Notes under the pieces: model-generated | Database searches by the model: none | Told to the model about the DNA's origin: nothing | What the model saw: the letters and a program-made list of their open reading frames with translations, nothing else | Made by a program: the position numbers and the translations under genes | DNA from: Ensifer sp. IC3342 | GTDB lineage: Bacteria; Pseudomonadota; Alphaproteobacteria; Rhizobiales; Rhizobiaceae | Direction of reading: 5' to 3' | Assembly (NCBI RefSeq): GCF_020193655.1 | Contig: NZ_JADYVE010000005.1 | Location: 124,001-188,000, forward strand | Length of the DNA stretch: 64,000 nt | In this document: positions 17,376 through 25,119 of the stretch, one piece after another | Position numbering within the stretch: the first letter of the stretch is position 1 | How the letters are laid out: every line of letters starts with the position of its first letter

Positions 17376-18095
17376 CTACGTCTCAGGTTGATTAAGCAAA
17401 ACCTTCCACATACTTGTCGAATTGAACGCCCAGCTAGGCCTTTCGTCGCGCCGTTCGTCCGGCTGAGCCCGAACCGCGTCGAAGAGCGCGAGGGCGTCCG
17501 CGCGCTTCTGGTCGACCATCTCCTGCTGCAGCCGTGCCACCAAGGCGCCACGATCGCGATCCGCCCGAAGGTCTGCCTCGGCAACGATCGCTGCCCATGT
17601 ACGTCGCTTGTAGAATATCCCCCCCGCTGCCGCCTCGATCCGGGCCGTATCCGCGGCGGTGATCGCGCCGGCATGCCTGAGGCGTGCAAGCGTCGCGTGC
17701 ACATTGACGAGCGGGACCGTCAAGGGCGCATGGCCGAGCTCGGCGGGAGCGTGAAGCAGGGCCACATCCGAGTCGTCTGCCAGCTCGCCCGCGGCATACC
17801 GGCGATATATTTCCCCGATCCCGACCATTCCGAAGGGCGCACATTCGGCGGCGCGCAAGGCCCCCATGCTCGCCGCCCCGAAGACGCGTACGCCTTGCGA
17901 AAGGGCGAACAGTATCTCCTTGTGCCAGACCGGCGCCACATGTTCGAAATTGCCGTCGACAAGGCCGATGATCGTCGCGCCGGCGCGTACGGCGCGCAAG
18001 ATGTCTCCCTGCATCGCCGGCGGCCGGACCGCGAAGGCTGCACCGGCGCGTTCGTGCGCATCGGGGACGGTCGGACCGACGAAGACGATCTTCAC
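17376..18095 (-). CDS. tfuA: TfuA-like protein
   Basis: A 239-aa TfuA-core protein, the usual partner of a YcaO enzyme. Conserved family features are visible at residues 48-60 (GNFEHVAPVWHKE), 70-84 (GVRVFGAASMGALRAAE) and 94-97 (GEIY), followed by DDSD. In methanogens the YcaO-TfuA pair installs a backbone thioamide in McrA, and TfuA is thought to deliver sulfide. In rhizobia TfuA was first noted in trifolitoxin production. Its start overlaps the ycaO stop by 4 bp (ATGA), so the pair is translationally coupled. The role here is inferred from the family; the substrate is unknown. Confidence 0.92.
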   Translation of the reverse strand: MKIVFVGPTVPDAHERAGAAFAVRPPAMQGDILRAVRAGATIIGLVDGNFEHVAPVWHKEILFALSQGVRVFGAASMGALRAAECAPFGMVGIGEIYRRYAAGELADDSDVALLHAPAELGHAPLTVPLVNVHATLARLRHAGAITAADTARIEAAAGGIFYKRRTWAAIVAEADLRADRDRGALVARLQQEMVDQKRADALALFDAVRAQPDERRDERPSWAFNSTSMWKVLLNQPET

Positions 18096-19285
18096 GCCGC
18101 CTCCAGTGCCCAGGAGAGCGCCCGCGTGCCGAAGCGGCGCTTGCGCTCGCCTTCCGGGTTCTCCAGTTCCGGAACGAACACTTTGACAACTGCAAAGGGC
18201 AGGTCATCGCCAAGCAATGGCACGGCGACGGCCGGGCCGATGCCGACGTCGCGCAGCCGCTGCAGGACGAAAGACAAGAGCGCGTCCTGTCCTCCCGCCT
18301 CTGTGGCGTGGACGCGTGCCGGCTCTTGCGGCACAGCCTCGAACAGTTTTTGCGTCAGCTGCGGCAGAGGGCGAACGAACGTCTCGGGATAGACGTCGTC
18401 GCGCGCGCCGCTGATATAGGTGAGCCTCGATTGGGCCGCCTCAGTCACGGCGCGGATTGCCGCTCTCACCGCATTCGGATGCGCCCCGTGCCCGACCGTG
18501 ACGTGGTGGAAAAGCGGCGCCTTCGCCGACAGAATGTCTTTCCCGGCTACGACGGCGGTGAAGCACGGTATGCCGACATCGCTGGTGATGTCGAAAAGGC
18601 GCAGCTCCAGATCGGCCGCGGCAATCTTCCCTGCCATGGCACTGAGCACCGGATCACCGAGCGCCTGCGGTGCAACGCAGCTTCTAAGCCTCGAGGCTAA
18701 TGGCGTGATGCGCCACAGCACCTCCGCGTCGCGTTCGATCCGTTCCAGGAGCCCATGTAGCACCGCTTCGGTTTCGTTGTTGCCGGAGGCGAGGCCATCG
18801 GATGATTGCCAGTATCGGCAGTTCTCCACCGTTCTGTCGAGCAGGGCGGCCTCCAGCGGAACCCATGTCGGCGCCCCTCCGTCGAGGTTGCGGCCGAGAA
18901 CCCACCGGGTCGGCTCGTCGTCCGCAAGGTCCGGCCGGCCGCTGGCGATCAACCCCGGCAGAGACAGGGCCTGATTGCCTTCGGCCAACAGGTTGCTGCG
19001 GGTCGCAACTCTCGCCCGCACACGCGGCGCGCATGCAACGGCGCGCTCGAGCGCCTCCATGGCCGCCGAGACTTTTGCGTCGATGTCCGTTATGCCCTTG
19101 CCTTGATTGATGACCAGTGACTTCGAGTTCGGAGACACGGCATTCCAGACCGGAATGCCGATGCAATCCAGCCCGGTCAGGCGCGCAAGCCGTGTGATGC
19201 CGAACTCCGGCAAAAGAGATTCGATCCGGCCGAAGGTCGTTTCGGCGGCGCAGACCCGATCGGAATAGAGAATTGAGCCGGACAT
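18092..19285 (-). CDS. YcaO-domain protein, TfuA-associated
   Basis: A 397-aa ATP-dependent backbone-modifying enzyme family member. YcaO ATP/Mg motifs are present: QGKG at 61-64, SAAMEALER at 73-81, GLASGNN near 164 and LLERIERDA near 179-187. There is no proline-rich C-terminus of the cyclodehydratase type; it ends SWALEAA. No E1/Ocin-ThiF partner is present, so TfuA is the only likely partner. This favours thioamidation-like chemistry over azoline formation (inference). The start at 19285 fits the family N-terminus (SDRVC). An earlier Met at 19339 lies 6 bp after the 72-aa gene; neither has a clear ribosome-binding site. Confidence 0.9.
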   Translation of the reverse strand: MSGSILYSDRVCAAETTFGRIESLLPEFGITRLARLTGLDCIGIPVWNAVSPNSKSLVINQGKGITDIDAKVSAAMEALERAVACAPRVRARVATRSNLLAEGNQALSLPGLIASGRPDLADDEPTRWVLGRNLDGGAPTWVPLEAALLDRTVENCRYWQSSDGLASGNNETEAVLHGLLERIERDAEVLWRITPLASRLRSCVAPQALGDPVLSAMAGKIAAADLELRLFDITSDVGIPCFTAVVAGKDILSAKAPLFHHVTVGHGAHPNAVRAAIRAVTEAAQSRLTYISGARDDVYPETFVRPLPQLTQKLFEAVPQEPARVHATEAGGQDALLSFVLQRLRDVGIGPAVAVPLLGDDLPFAVVKVFVPELENPEGERKRRFGTRALSWALEAA

Positions 19286-19345
19286 GGCTTTAGGAGACGC
19301 GTGGGCGGCACCCCTTTTGGCCTGCCGCCCGTCGCGCATGGCCGG

Positions 19346-19564
19346 CTAGCCGTCCAGGAAGCCGCCGAAAACGGCGTCGGCGCTACTTGCCGTAGCTGCA
19401 AGATTGACGGTCTTGACGACCGTGGCGCCGGCCTTGCGCAATGCGTCGGCGTCGGCCAGCGCGCCCTGCGTGGGTGGATCGATCCTGGTGACTGTCCCCG
19501 CCTTGAGATCCGCAAGCCACAAATGATCCTCGCCGGCAATGCCGAAAACAACAACCTCAGCCAT
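19346..19564 (-). CDS. 72-residue cysteine-free small protein, candidate partner or substrate of YcaO-TfuA
   Basis: A 72-aa protein starting MAEVVVFGIA, with alternating hydrophobic strands at the N-terminus, a DPPTQG turn mid-way and an alanine-rich second half ending AVFGGFLDG. It has no cysteine and only two serines. An AGAGGGG site six bases before ATG 19564 argues that it is translated. It lies 35 bp after the BTAD regulator gene and directly before ycaO. The position suggests a RiPP-like precursor or an accessory protein. There is no double-glycine leader cleavage site that I would call, and I do not recognise the family. Confidence 0.72.
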   Translation of the reverse strand: MAEVVVFGIAGEDHLWLADLKAGTVTRIDPPTQGALADADALRKAGATVVKTVNLAATASSADAVFGGFLDG

Positions 19565-19599
19565 TACTTACCCCTCTTGCTGTCGCGCAGGATTGCGCC

Positions 19600-21468
19600 T
19601 CAAAAACCCGCCTTCTTCAAGCCCTCGCGGTAAAGCTCCCTATGCCATTCCTCGCGGATGGGCACGATCGCCATCCACCGGTCGAGATCGAAATCCGGAT
19701 GGACATCGAGTGTCTTACGCACGAACTGGCGCGCCTTTCTGCGGTCGCCGAGCATGCCCCAGCTCGCCGCCGACAGCCGGTCGGCCGGTGTCCGATCCCG
19801 CATCCGATCGATGTAGGCGAGCGCCTGTTCGTAGTGGCCGAGAGAGTAGCTGGCGCCGGCGGCCGTCCAGAAATATTCGTCCGGAGCGATCGGATTGAGG
19901 TCGATCGCCGCCTCGATCTTCTGCAGGCCCTCTCCGGGACGGGAAGCCTGCACGAGGGTGTCGGCGTAGCTGGCGATGACATTGGCATACTGCGGGCTCA
20001 GCTCTTCCGCCCGGTCGTGGAATTCGACGCTTTCGTCGAATTCGCGGAGGTAGAGCTTGACGACGCCGAGCTCCCTGTAGCCGGAGGCGAGCGTCTCGTC
20101 CGCGGCCACGGCCTCGCGCGCATGGCTTTCGGCGAGCGTCAACAGTTCGCGATCGCCCCGCGCCGTCAGCAGCCATTCGACGAAATAGCTTCGAGCAAGC
20201 CCGCTCATGGCGGGGGCGAAGTCCCTCTGGGCGCTAAGCGCTTCGCGGAAGCTCTTGCGCGCCCGGCGGATCTCGGGAAGATTGAGATGCTTGAGATACC
20301 GCTGGCCGAGGAGGTAGCTGCGGTAGGACTCGCCATTGCGTTCGTAGGCGTTGCGGGCGGCTTCGTTCTGTTCGACCTGGCTTGCGATCGCAGAAGCGAT
20401 CCGATGCGCAATGCCCCTGCGCGACTGCATCAGACCGTCGCCGACAAGATTGAATCGGTCGGCCCAGATGACCTCGTCGCTTGCGAAGAAGATCAGTTGG
20501 GCAAAGAGGCTCTGGCGGTCACCCTCGTCGGTCAATCGCGTGTCGAGGATATAGCTGATGGAGTGCCGTTCGTAGGTGTTTGCCTTGTCGGACTGAAGGC
20601 CGATCTGCGCCGCGGTATAGGGCGCGATGACACTGACAGACCGAAGGGCGCAGAGGCCGATCGTTACGTCCTCGATGAGCGAACTTGCAAAGATCGCCGC
20701 GGCGGTGTGCGCTCGTTCGGAGTTCGGCGGCAGCAGCACGAGTCGCGGTGGCTTCCTCTGGTGATCGTCGTCCCTGGCGAGGATCTCGACGGGCGCGGAC
20801 GGCTGGTTGCCGATGATTGGCAAAGACCGGCTGACACTGTCGAAGATGACCTGCGCGTCACGGTGCTGTCCTTCCGACTCCAGCGCACTCTTCAGGACTT
20901 TGCGGACTTCCTCGTCCGACGGATTGCGTTCGAGCAATCGCATTGCCGCCGACTTGAGAAGTTCGCGATGCTTGCCCGCGGCGGCGGGCGCCGCGGCAAG
21001 CAGGCTTTCCCTGAGCAGGGACATATGCGTCTCCCGCTGGCGGCCAATCCAGGCATCGAGCGCCTTGCCGTGCGATTTCGTGTCCTTCAGGAAATCGTCG
21101 CGCAGCACGGTGGCAATGCGGCAGAAGCGAGGCACGGTATCGCCGCCGTCGTCGGTCACGGCATCCAGGTCGCTCGTCAAGGTTCCGGGGTTGAGCAGGA
21201 TCGACGACTGCGAAAAGGTCAGAAAGGTTCGGCCGAGCTCCATCTGGTGCGCGGTGATGCGGGAGATTGTCTTGCGCAGGTTGACATAGGCCTGGCTGGG
21301 CTCGACCCCGTCCCAGAGCAGCCTGGCAGTTTCCGCCCGGGATTGCTCGCGATAGCCGTTGGCAATCGCGAGACACAGGATGAGCAGACCCTTCTCGGGG
21401 AAGGCGACTTCGCGGCCCGCTTCGTTAAGCAGCCGCAATCGTCCCAGAGTCTGCAACCTGTAGGTCAT
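19600..21468 (-). CDS. BTAD/TPR transcriptional regulator (SARP-like) of the YcaO-TfuA cluster
   Basis: A 622-aa protein. The N-terminal winged-helix part (about 1-85: LGRLRLL ... FPEKGLLILCLAI ... YVNLRKTISRI) and a bacterial transcriptional activation domain (about 100-215) are followed by a CadC/adenylate-cyclase-associated region (VLLPPN ... LIEDVTIGL, about 245-370) and C-terminal TPR repeats (about 385-600). SARP-type proteins activate specialised-metabolite clusters by binding direct repeats. The start 21468 has GAGGGGG five bases upstream. The next gene starts 35 bp downstream, so it is likely co-transcribed with the 72-aa gene, ycaO and tfuA. The ligand is unknown. Confidence 0.85.
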   Translation of the reverse strand: MTYRLQTLGRLRLLNEAGREVAFPEKGLLILCLAIANGYREQSRAETARLLWDGVEPSQAYVNLRKTISRITAHQMELGRTFLTFSQSSILLNPGTLTSDLDAVTDDGGDTVPRFCRIATVLRDDFLKDTKSHGKALDAWIGRQRETHMSLLRESLLAAAPAAAGKHRELLKSAAMRLLERNPSDEEVRKVLKSALESEGQHRDAQVIFDSVSRSLPIIGNQPSAPVEILARDDDHQRKPPRLVLLPPNSERAHTAAAIFASSLIEDVTIGLCALRSVSVIAPYTAAQIGLQSDKANTYERHSISYILDTRLTDEGDRQSLFAQLIFFASDEVIWADRFNLVGDGLMQSRRGIAHRIASAIASQVEQNEAARNAYERNGESYRSYLLGQRYLKHLNLPEIRRARKSFREALSAQRDFAPAMSGLARSYFVEWLLTARGDRELLTLAESHAREAVAADETLASGYRELGVVKLYLREFDESVEFHDRAEELSPQYANVIASYADTLVQASRPGEGLQKIEAAIDLNPIAPDEYFWTAAGASYSLGHYEQALAYIDRMRDRTPADRLSAASWGMLGDRRKARQFVRKTLDVHPDFDLDRWMAIVPIREEWHRELYREGLKKAGF

Positions 21469-21499
21469 GCGGCCCCCTCGCTGACGGTAAGGTTATCTC

Positions 21500-21600
21500 C
21501 GCTGCATGTTTCCTTAGATCGACTGCGATTTAAGGAAACATGCAGCAATTCAAAGTGCTACAGCGTCCCCTTGCGCGTCTGATTAGACGCGCGGCGCTGT
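21500..21600 (+). repeat. Dispersed intergenic double-hairpin repeat, copy B (most complete)
   Basis: Hairpin 1 is a perfect 16-bp inverted repeat, GCTGCATGTTTCCTTA (21501-21516) with TAAGGAAACATGCAGC (21531-21546). A linker AATTCAAAGTGCT follows. Hairpin 2 is ACAGCG (21560-21565) / CGCTGT (21595-21600) enclosing GCGCGTCT (21573-21580) GATT AGACGCGC (21585-21592). It sits between the XRE and BTAD regulator genes. Partial copies occur at 15694, 25325 and, inverted, 61491. Confidence 0.85.
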
Positions 21601-21605
21601 TGTCG

Positions 21606-22064
21606 CTAGCCGTGCAGAGGCTCTGTGCGACGCGCTCCAGAGGCGACACCCGTCGACTCCGCATCCGGTGTCTGGGCCATGGCGGCAACGAGCGAGATGA
21701 TCTTCTTACGCAACACCGGATCGGCAATCTTCAGGAAGGCCCTGTTGAGCGCAATGCCTTCCTTCGAAGCTACGAAAGAGGAAATCTCGTTCGATTCATG
21801 CATGTCGCCCGCGCTGTCTCGTCCCGACGGCTTGTCATCTTCGCGTTGGAAAAAGAAGCTCGGGTGGACGCCCAGGATATCGGCAATCGCCTGCAGCCGG
21901 CTCGCGCCGATGCGGTTTGTGCCCTTTTCGTACTTCTGTACCTGCTGGAACGTGATGCCCAGGCCATCGGCCAGCTTTTCCTGGCTCAGACCGACCATCA
22001 GTCTGCGCATTCTGACGCGAGAACCGACGAAGGTGTCTATCGGGTTTGGATCCTTCTTATTCAT
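21606..22064 (-). CDS. XRE-family transcriptional regulator (PraR-like)
   Basis: A 152-aa DNA-binding protein with an HTH_3 domain at about 15-70 (MVGLSQEKLADGLG, ITFQQVQKYEKGTNRIG, SFFF). It resembles the rhizobial PraR/quorum-repressor type, in which a conserved HTH is followed by a variable acidic linker (about 75-95) and a C-terminal helix. It lies upstream of the BTAD regulator gene, separated by the repeat, on the same strand. A role in controlling the YcaO-TfuA genes is possible but only positional. A frame overlapping it on the plus strand is a shadow. Confidence 0.9.
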   Translation of the reverse strand: MNKKDPNPIDTFVGSRVRMRRLMVGLSQEKLADGLGITFQQVQKYEKGTNRIGASRLQAIADILGVHPSFFFQREDDKPSGRDSAGDMHESNEISSFVASKEGIALNRAFLKIADPVLRKKIISLVAAMAQTPDAESTGVASGARRTEPLHG

Positions 22065-22201
22065 CGCAGTGATTCTCCTCGGAACGGTTCGACCTCATTC
22101 ATATAAGTTTGCTCGAATAAATGATGTGATGCAATCAGCGCGCGCCCGATTCTGTCGGCTGAAACACATTTTGTGATTGTGTTGCGCATACGCCCGTCGC
22201 G

Positions 22202-23167
22202 TCAGCGGACAACCGGTTCGCCGTGAAATCGGCGCCGCGAAGGTTTCGACACGCCGAATCCGACTTCCATCATCAGCCGCGGCGTCTGTTTTGCAACCGT
22301 GCCCATGTGGAAGCCGAACGGATCCTCGACGAAGCCGAACCCGGCTTCGCCGGTCAGGGTGATCGCATTCTGCTCGCCGTAGAAATCCAGAACTTCGTTT
22401 GCAGGATGGCCAACGAGCAGCGTCAGTTGGTGCTTCAGGCGACGACGGCGGTGACTGCCCAGAACGTAGACATGCGGGCCGGCATTCTCGTCGACGTCGG
22501 ACAAATAGAAGAAAAACTTCAGCATCCGCCAATCGTCGAGATCGAAGTGATATTTGAACGACGCGAGGCTGATTTCAGCGTCAGAGGCGGATTTTGTCGG
22601 GAAACTCCACCAGACCCGGGTGGTGATCAATTGCGCCTGGCCGCCGAGATAATGCTTGGCCACGTCGAGGAGAAGCGGGTCGCGTTGCACCGCGACGGCG
22701 GCATCGCACTTAAGGACCCGTTCGAAATGGTGTCCGCTGAGTATCGCTCGGCCGAAGCGTTCTTCCGCCGTGGGGTGTTCGCCCGCGAGAAACTCGAGTC
22801 GCCGATCGAAATTGCCGAAGCAGGGCGTCTCGTTTGCGAAACGCGCTATCTCGTCGCGTATCGCGGGCGGCAGCATCAGGCCCGAGGAAAGCCCTTTCTC
22901 GCGCAAGTCGGCCACCACCGCTTCGGTGGTGACGCCGTCGAACATCGAAGGCGTCGTGCCCGCGACGGAGGGAGCCGGCTTGGCCGTCAACCAATGAGCC
23001 CTGCGCACCGGCATCATGCGGGCGAGGACGAACATCGGCAGCCAAGCCGGATTCTCCCGGACGTCCGCCCAATAGGTAGGTACCCGCGCCGCCATGCGAC
23101 GGAGCCGTCCGCCGCTGCGCGCTATCGTCTCGAGATCCTTTGAGTTGGAAATGCGTGAGTCGAGCAT
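22202..23167 (-). CDS. Phytanoyl-CoA dioxygenase-like Fe(II)/2-oxoglutarate oxygenase
   Basis: A 321-aa protein with a PhyH-type double-stranded beta-helix in the C-terminal two thirds. The metal-binding triad is visible as His207-Phe-Asp209 and distal His287, with Arg297 ten residues on for 2-oxoglutarate. The first 90 residues are helical and not typical of PhyH enzymes. The start 23167 (MLDSR) follows AGAGG by seven bases; a Met five codons earlier lies inside that region. It is followed 137 bp later by the XRE gene. The substrate is unknown; a hydroxylase acting with the YcaO-TfuA product is speculative. Confidence 0.85.
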   Translation of the reverse strand: MLDSRISNSKDLETIARSGGRLRRMAARVPTYWADVRENPAWLPMFVLARMMPVRRAHWLTAKPAPSVAGTTPSMFDGVTTEAVVADLREKGLSSGLMLPPAIRDEIARFANETPCFGNFDRRLEFLAGEHPTAEERFGRAILSGHHFERVLKCDAAVAVQRDPLLLDVAKHYLGGQAQLITTRVWWSFPTKSASDAEISLASFKYHFDLDDWRMLKFFFYLSDVDENAGPHVYVLGSHRRRRLKHQLTLLVGHPANEVLDFYGEQNAITLTGEAGFGFVEDPFGFHMGTVAKQTPRLMMEVGFGVSKPSRRRFHGEPVVR

Positions 23168-23255
23168 TCCATATCCTCTCATGCACGAAGGCGGCGCTCC
23201 CTTAGGGGGGGCCGCCGTGGTCGCCGGAATGCAATGAGGCTAGCGTCCGCCGAAC

Positions 23256-23274
23256 ATTGCTGCAATGCAGCAAT
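23256..23274. promoter_or_regulatory. 19-bp perfect palindrome upstream of the PhyH-like gene
   Basis: ATTGCTGCA-A-TGCAGCAAT is a perfect inverted repeat about 90-107 bp before the PhyH-like start and 40 bp after the lysE stop. It has the size and symmetry of a dimeric operator, and no adjoining T run to make it a terminator. Which regulator binds is unknown; Lrp and XRE proteins are encoded close by. Confidence 0.5.
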
Positions 23275-23315
23275 TTTAGGGGTTCTGTGGTTCTGTTGCA
23301 GCGACTGCGAAAGCG

Positions 23316-23939
23316 TCAGGCAAACCGGGTTGCGGTCGAGGCGAGCGCGGTTACGCCAAATCCGATGAGCAGAAGACCGGAAAGACGCGACACCCAGGTG
23401 GCGAAACCATCCGGGAGCCGTGTCCTGGCGAGCGCGACGCCGCCACTCAGGAAGAACCACCAGGCGAGCGAACCGAGAAAGACGCCCGAGACGACAATCG
23501 CGCCCTTTGCTCCTTCGCCGACCGTCGAAAGCCCGAGCCCCGCGAAGATGGCGGCGAAGGACAGGATCGTCGTGGGGTTCGCGATCGTCAGGAAGAAGGT
23601 CGCGGTCGTGGTGTGAATGAGATCGCGCGCGTCGATCTCGGCGGCCGCAGCAACCGGTTTCGGGGCCAGTCCGCGCCAGCCGAGCCAGATCATGAACAGG
23701 CCCCCCACCAGGCCGAGCGGCGTCGCGATCACGGAAAGCACGGCAGCGAACGCCGCAAACCCGACTGCTGCCAGCATCGCGTAGGTCGCGTCGGCGAGCG
23801 CGGTTCCGAGACCGCCGGCGACGCCGGCCCAAAAGCCGCGCGTCAGCGTGCGGCTGATGCAAAGCGCGCCGATCGGCCCGACCGGCGCGGCAATGGCGAG
23901 GCCGAGCAGGAGGCCTTTGCCGAAAAGCAATATCGACAT
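23316..23939 (-). CDS. LysE-family amino acid exporter
   Basis: A 207-aa inner-membrane protein with about six hydrophobic segments and the family signature LAIAAPVGPIGALCISRTLTRGF near the N-terminus (residues 12-34, key residues PVGP and RTL). It probably exports an amino acid or related small molecule. The gene starts two bases after the Lrp regulator stop, which is the usual lysE/lrp pairing where the regulator senses the exported substrate. Confidence 0.92.
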   Translation of the reverse strand: MSILLFGKGLLLGLAIAAPVGPIGALCISRTLTRGFWAGVAGGLGTALADATYAMLAAVGFAAFAAVLSVIATPLGLVGGLFMIWLGWRGLAPKPVAAAAEIDARDLIHTTTATFFLTIANPTTILSFAAIFAGLGLSTVGEGAKGAIVVSGVFLGSLAWWFFLSGGVALARTRLPDGFATWVSRLSGLLLIGFGVTALASTATRFA

Positions 23940-23941
23940 GT

Positions 23942-24394
23942 CTATCGGACCTCCGGTCCCGTGAAGAGGTTATCGGCAACGGTCGAAAGCGCGATCACGG
24001 TCTCGCTGCGGGCGAGATATCGCCGCGCTTTCAGCTCCGAGAGAAACGGCTCGATGTCGCCGAGCGTCGGCATGCGGATCTTGACGCAATAGGACCATGC
24101 ACCAGTCACGTGATGGCATTCGGCGACGACCGGGTGCGCCGCCATGAATGCACGGAATTCGGCTTCATCGGCATCGGCCGAAAGGGCGATCCAGACAAAG
24201 GCGAGAACGTCGAGACCAAGGGCGCGATGATCCACATCGAGCGTAAAACGGCGGATCGTCCCACCGGCGACGAGGCGGCGGATGCGTTCGTTGACCGCAG
24301 ACGGCGAGAGGTCGACCGCCGCACCGATGTCGGTCAGCGAGGTGCGGGCGTCCCCCGCGAGAATTCCAATGATTTTTCTGTCTATCGTGTCCAT
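23942..24394 (-). CDS. Lrp/AsnC-family transcriptional regulator
   Basis: A 150-aa regulator with an N-terminal winged helix (DRKIIGILAGDARTSLTDIG, then LSPSAVNERIRRL) and a C-terminal RAM ligand-binding domain (about 65-140, including VTGAWSYCVKIRM). It is tightly coupled to the downstream lysE exporter gene and likely controls it in response to the exported amino acid. The upstream spacer contains GAAAA-TTCAACTG-TTTTC, a plausible but unproven Lrp-type site. Confidence 0.93.
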   Translation of the reverse strand: MDTIDRKIIGILAGDARTSLTDIGAAVDLSPSAVNERIRRLVAGGTIRRFTLDVDHRALGLDVLAFVWIALSADADEAEFRAFMAAHPVVAECHHVTGAWSYCVKIRMPTLGDIEPFLSELKARRYLARSETVIALSTVADNLFTGPEVR

Positions 24395-24576
24395 TGCAGA
24401 AAAATACGTGGTCAGCCGTGAAAATTCAACTGTTTTCTTGGAATCGTCCTTTCGAACAGACGGGGCGGTGGCGGCAAGCGCTTCGTCGAACCGCCACGCC
24501 GCTTGCCCACCGGCGGCGCGGAAGCTAAGACCGAAAGTGTAATCGCTCGCCAGTAGACAGGGATGCCGCGTGCAGG

Positions 24577-25119
24577 ATGATGACCGAGAAGAGGCACAGA
24601 GGTGCGGCGCCGGGGCACCGGTTCGAAGGCTCGATCATCGTGATGGGCGTCTCGGGAAGCGGAAAGTCCTCCGTGGGCGAACGTATTGCGAAGGCCTATG
24701 GCTACCCCTTCATCGAAGGGGACGCCTTGCATCCGCCCGAGAACATCAGGAAGATGTCCGAGGGCATTCCGCTGACGGACGATGATCGTTGGCCATGGCT
24801 TGCGGCGATCGGCCGTAAGCTCGCGGAGAGCTCCGGCCCAGCCGTCGTCGCCTGCTCGGCGCTTAAGCTCAGTTATCGGCAGAAGCTGCGTGAAAGCGCG
24901 CCGGAGGGGTTGGCCTTCGTCCATCTCCATGGAAGCGAGGCGGTGTTGGCGGAACGGATGCAGCACCGCACCGGCCACTTCATGCCTCAGTCCTTGTTGA
25001 AGACCCAACTCGCGACCCTGGAAGATCCGACCGGCGAGGCGAACACCGTGGCGATCGACATCGACCAACCGCTGGACGCAATCGTCGATGAGGCGCTTGC
25101 CGCCCTCGGCAAGATGTAG
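24577..25119 (+). CDS. gntK: Gluconokinase
   Basis: A 180-aa P-loop kinase that phosphorylates D-gluconate to 6-phosphogluconate. It shows the Walker A GVSGSGKSS near 24-32, then GDALHPPENIRKMSEG, PLTDDDRWPWL and CSALKLSYRQKLR, all GntK hallmarks, with the HFMPQSLLKTQ region late. The first 17 residues are extra and basic. Two Mets lie in tandem at the start with only a weak CAGG upstream, so the start is uncertain. It feeds the Entner-Doudoroff/pentose phosphate route. It stands alone. Confidence 0.93.
   Translation: MMTEKRHRGAAPGHRFEGSIIVMGVSGSGKSSVGERIAKAYGYPFIEGDALHPPENIRKMSEGIPLTDDDRWPWLAAIGRKLAESSGPAVVACSALKLSYRQKLRESAPEGLAFVHLHGSEAVLAERMQHRTGHFMPQSLLKTQLATLEDPTGEANTVAIDIDQPLDAIVDEALAALGKM

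Noticed and set aside
24450-24520. Complex inverted repeats between the Lrp gene and gluconokinase
   Set aside because: GGCGGT/ACCGCC and GGCAAGCG/CGCTTGCC arms are interleaved rather than nested and have no T run, so neither a terminator nor a clear operator can be supported.
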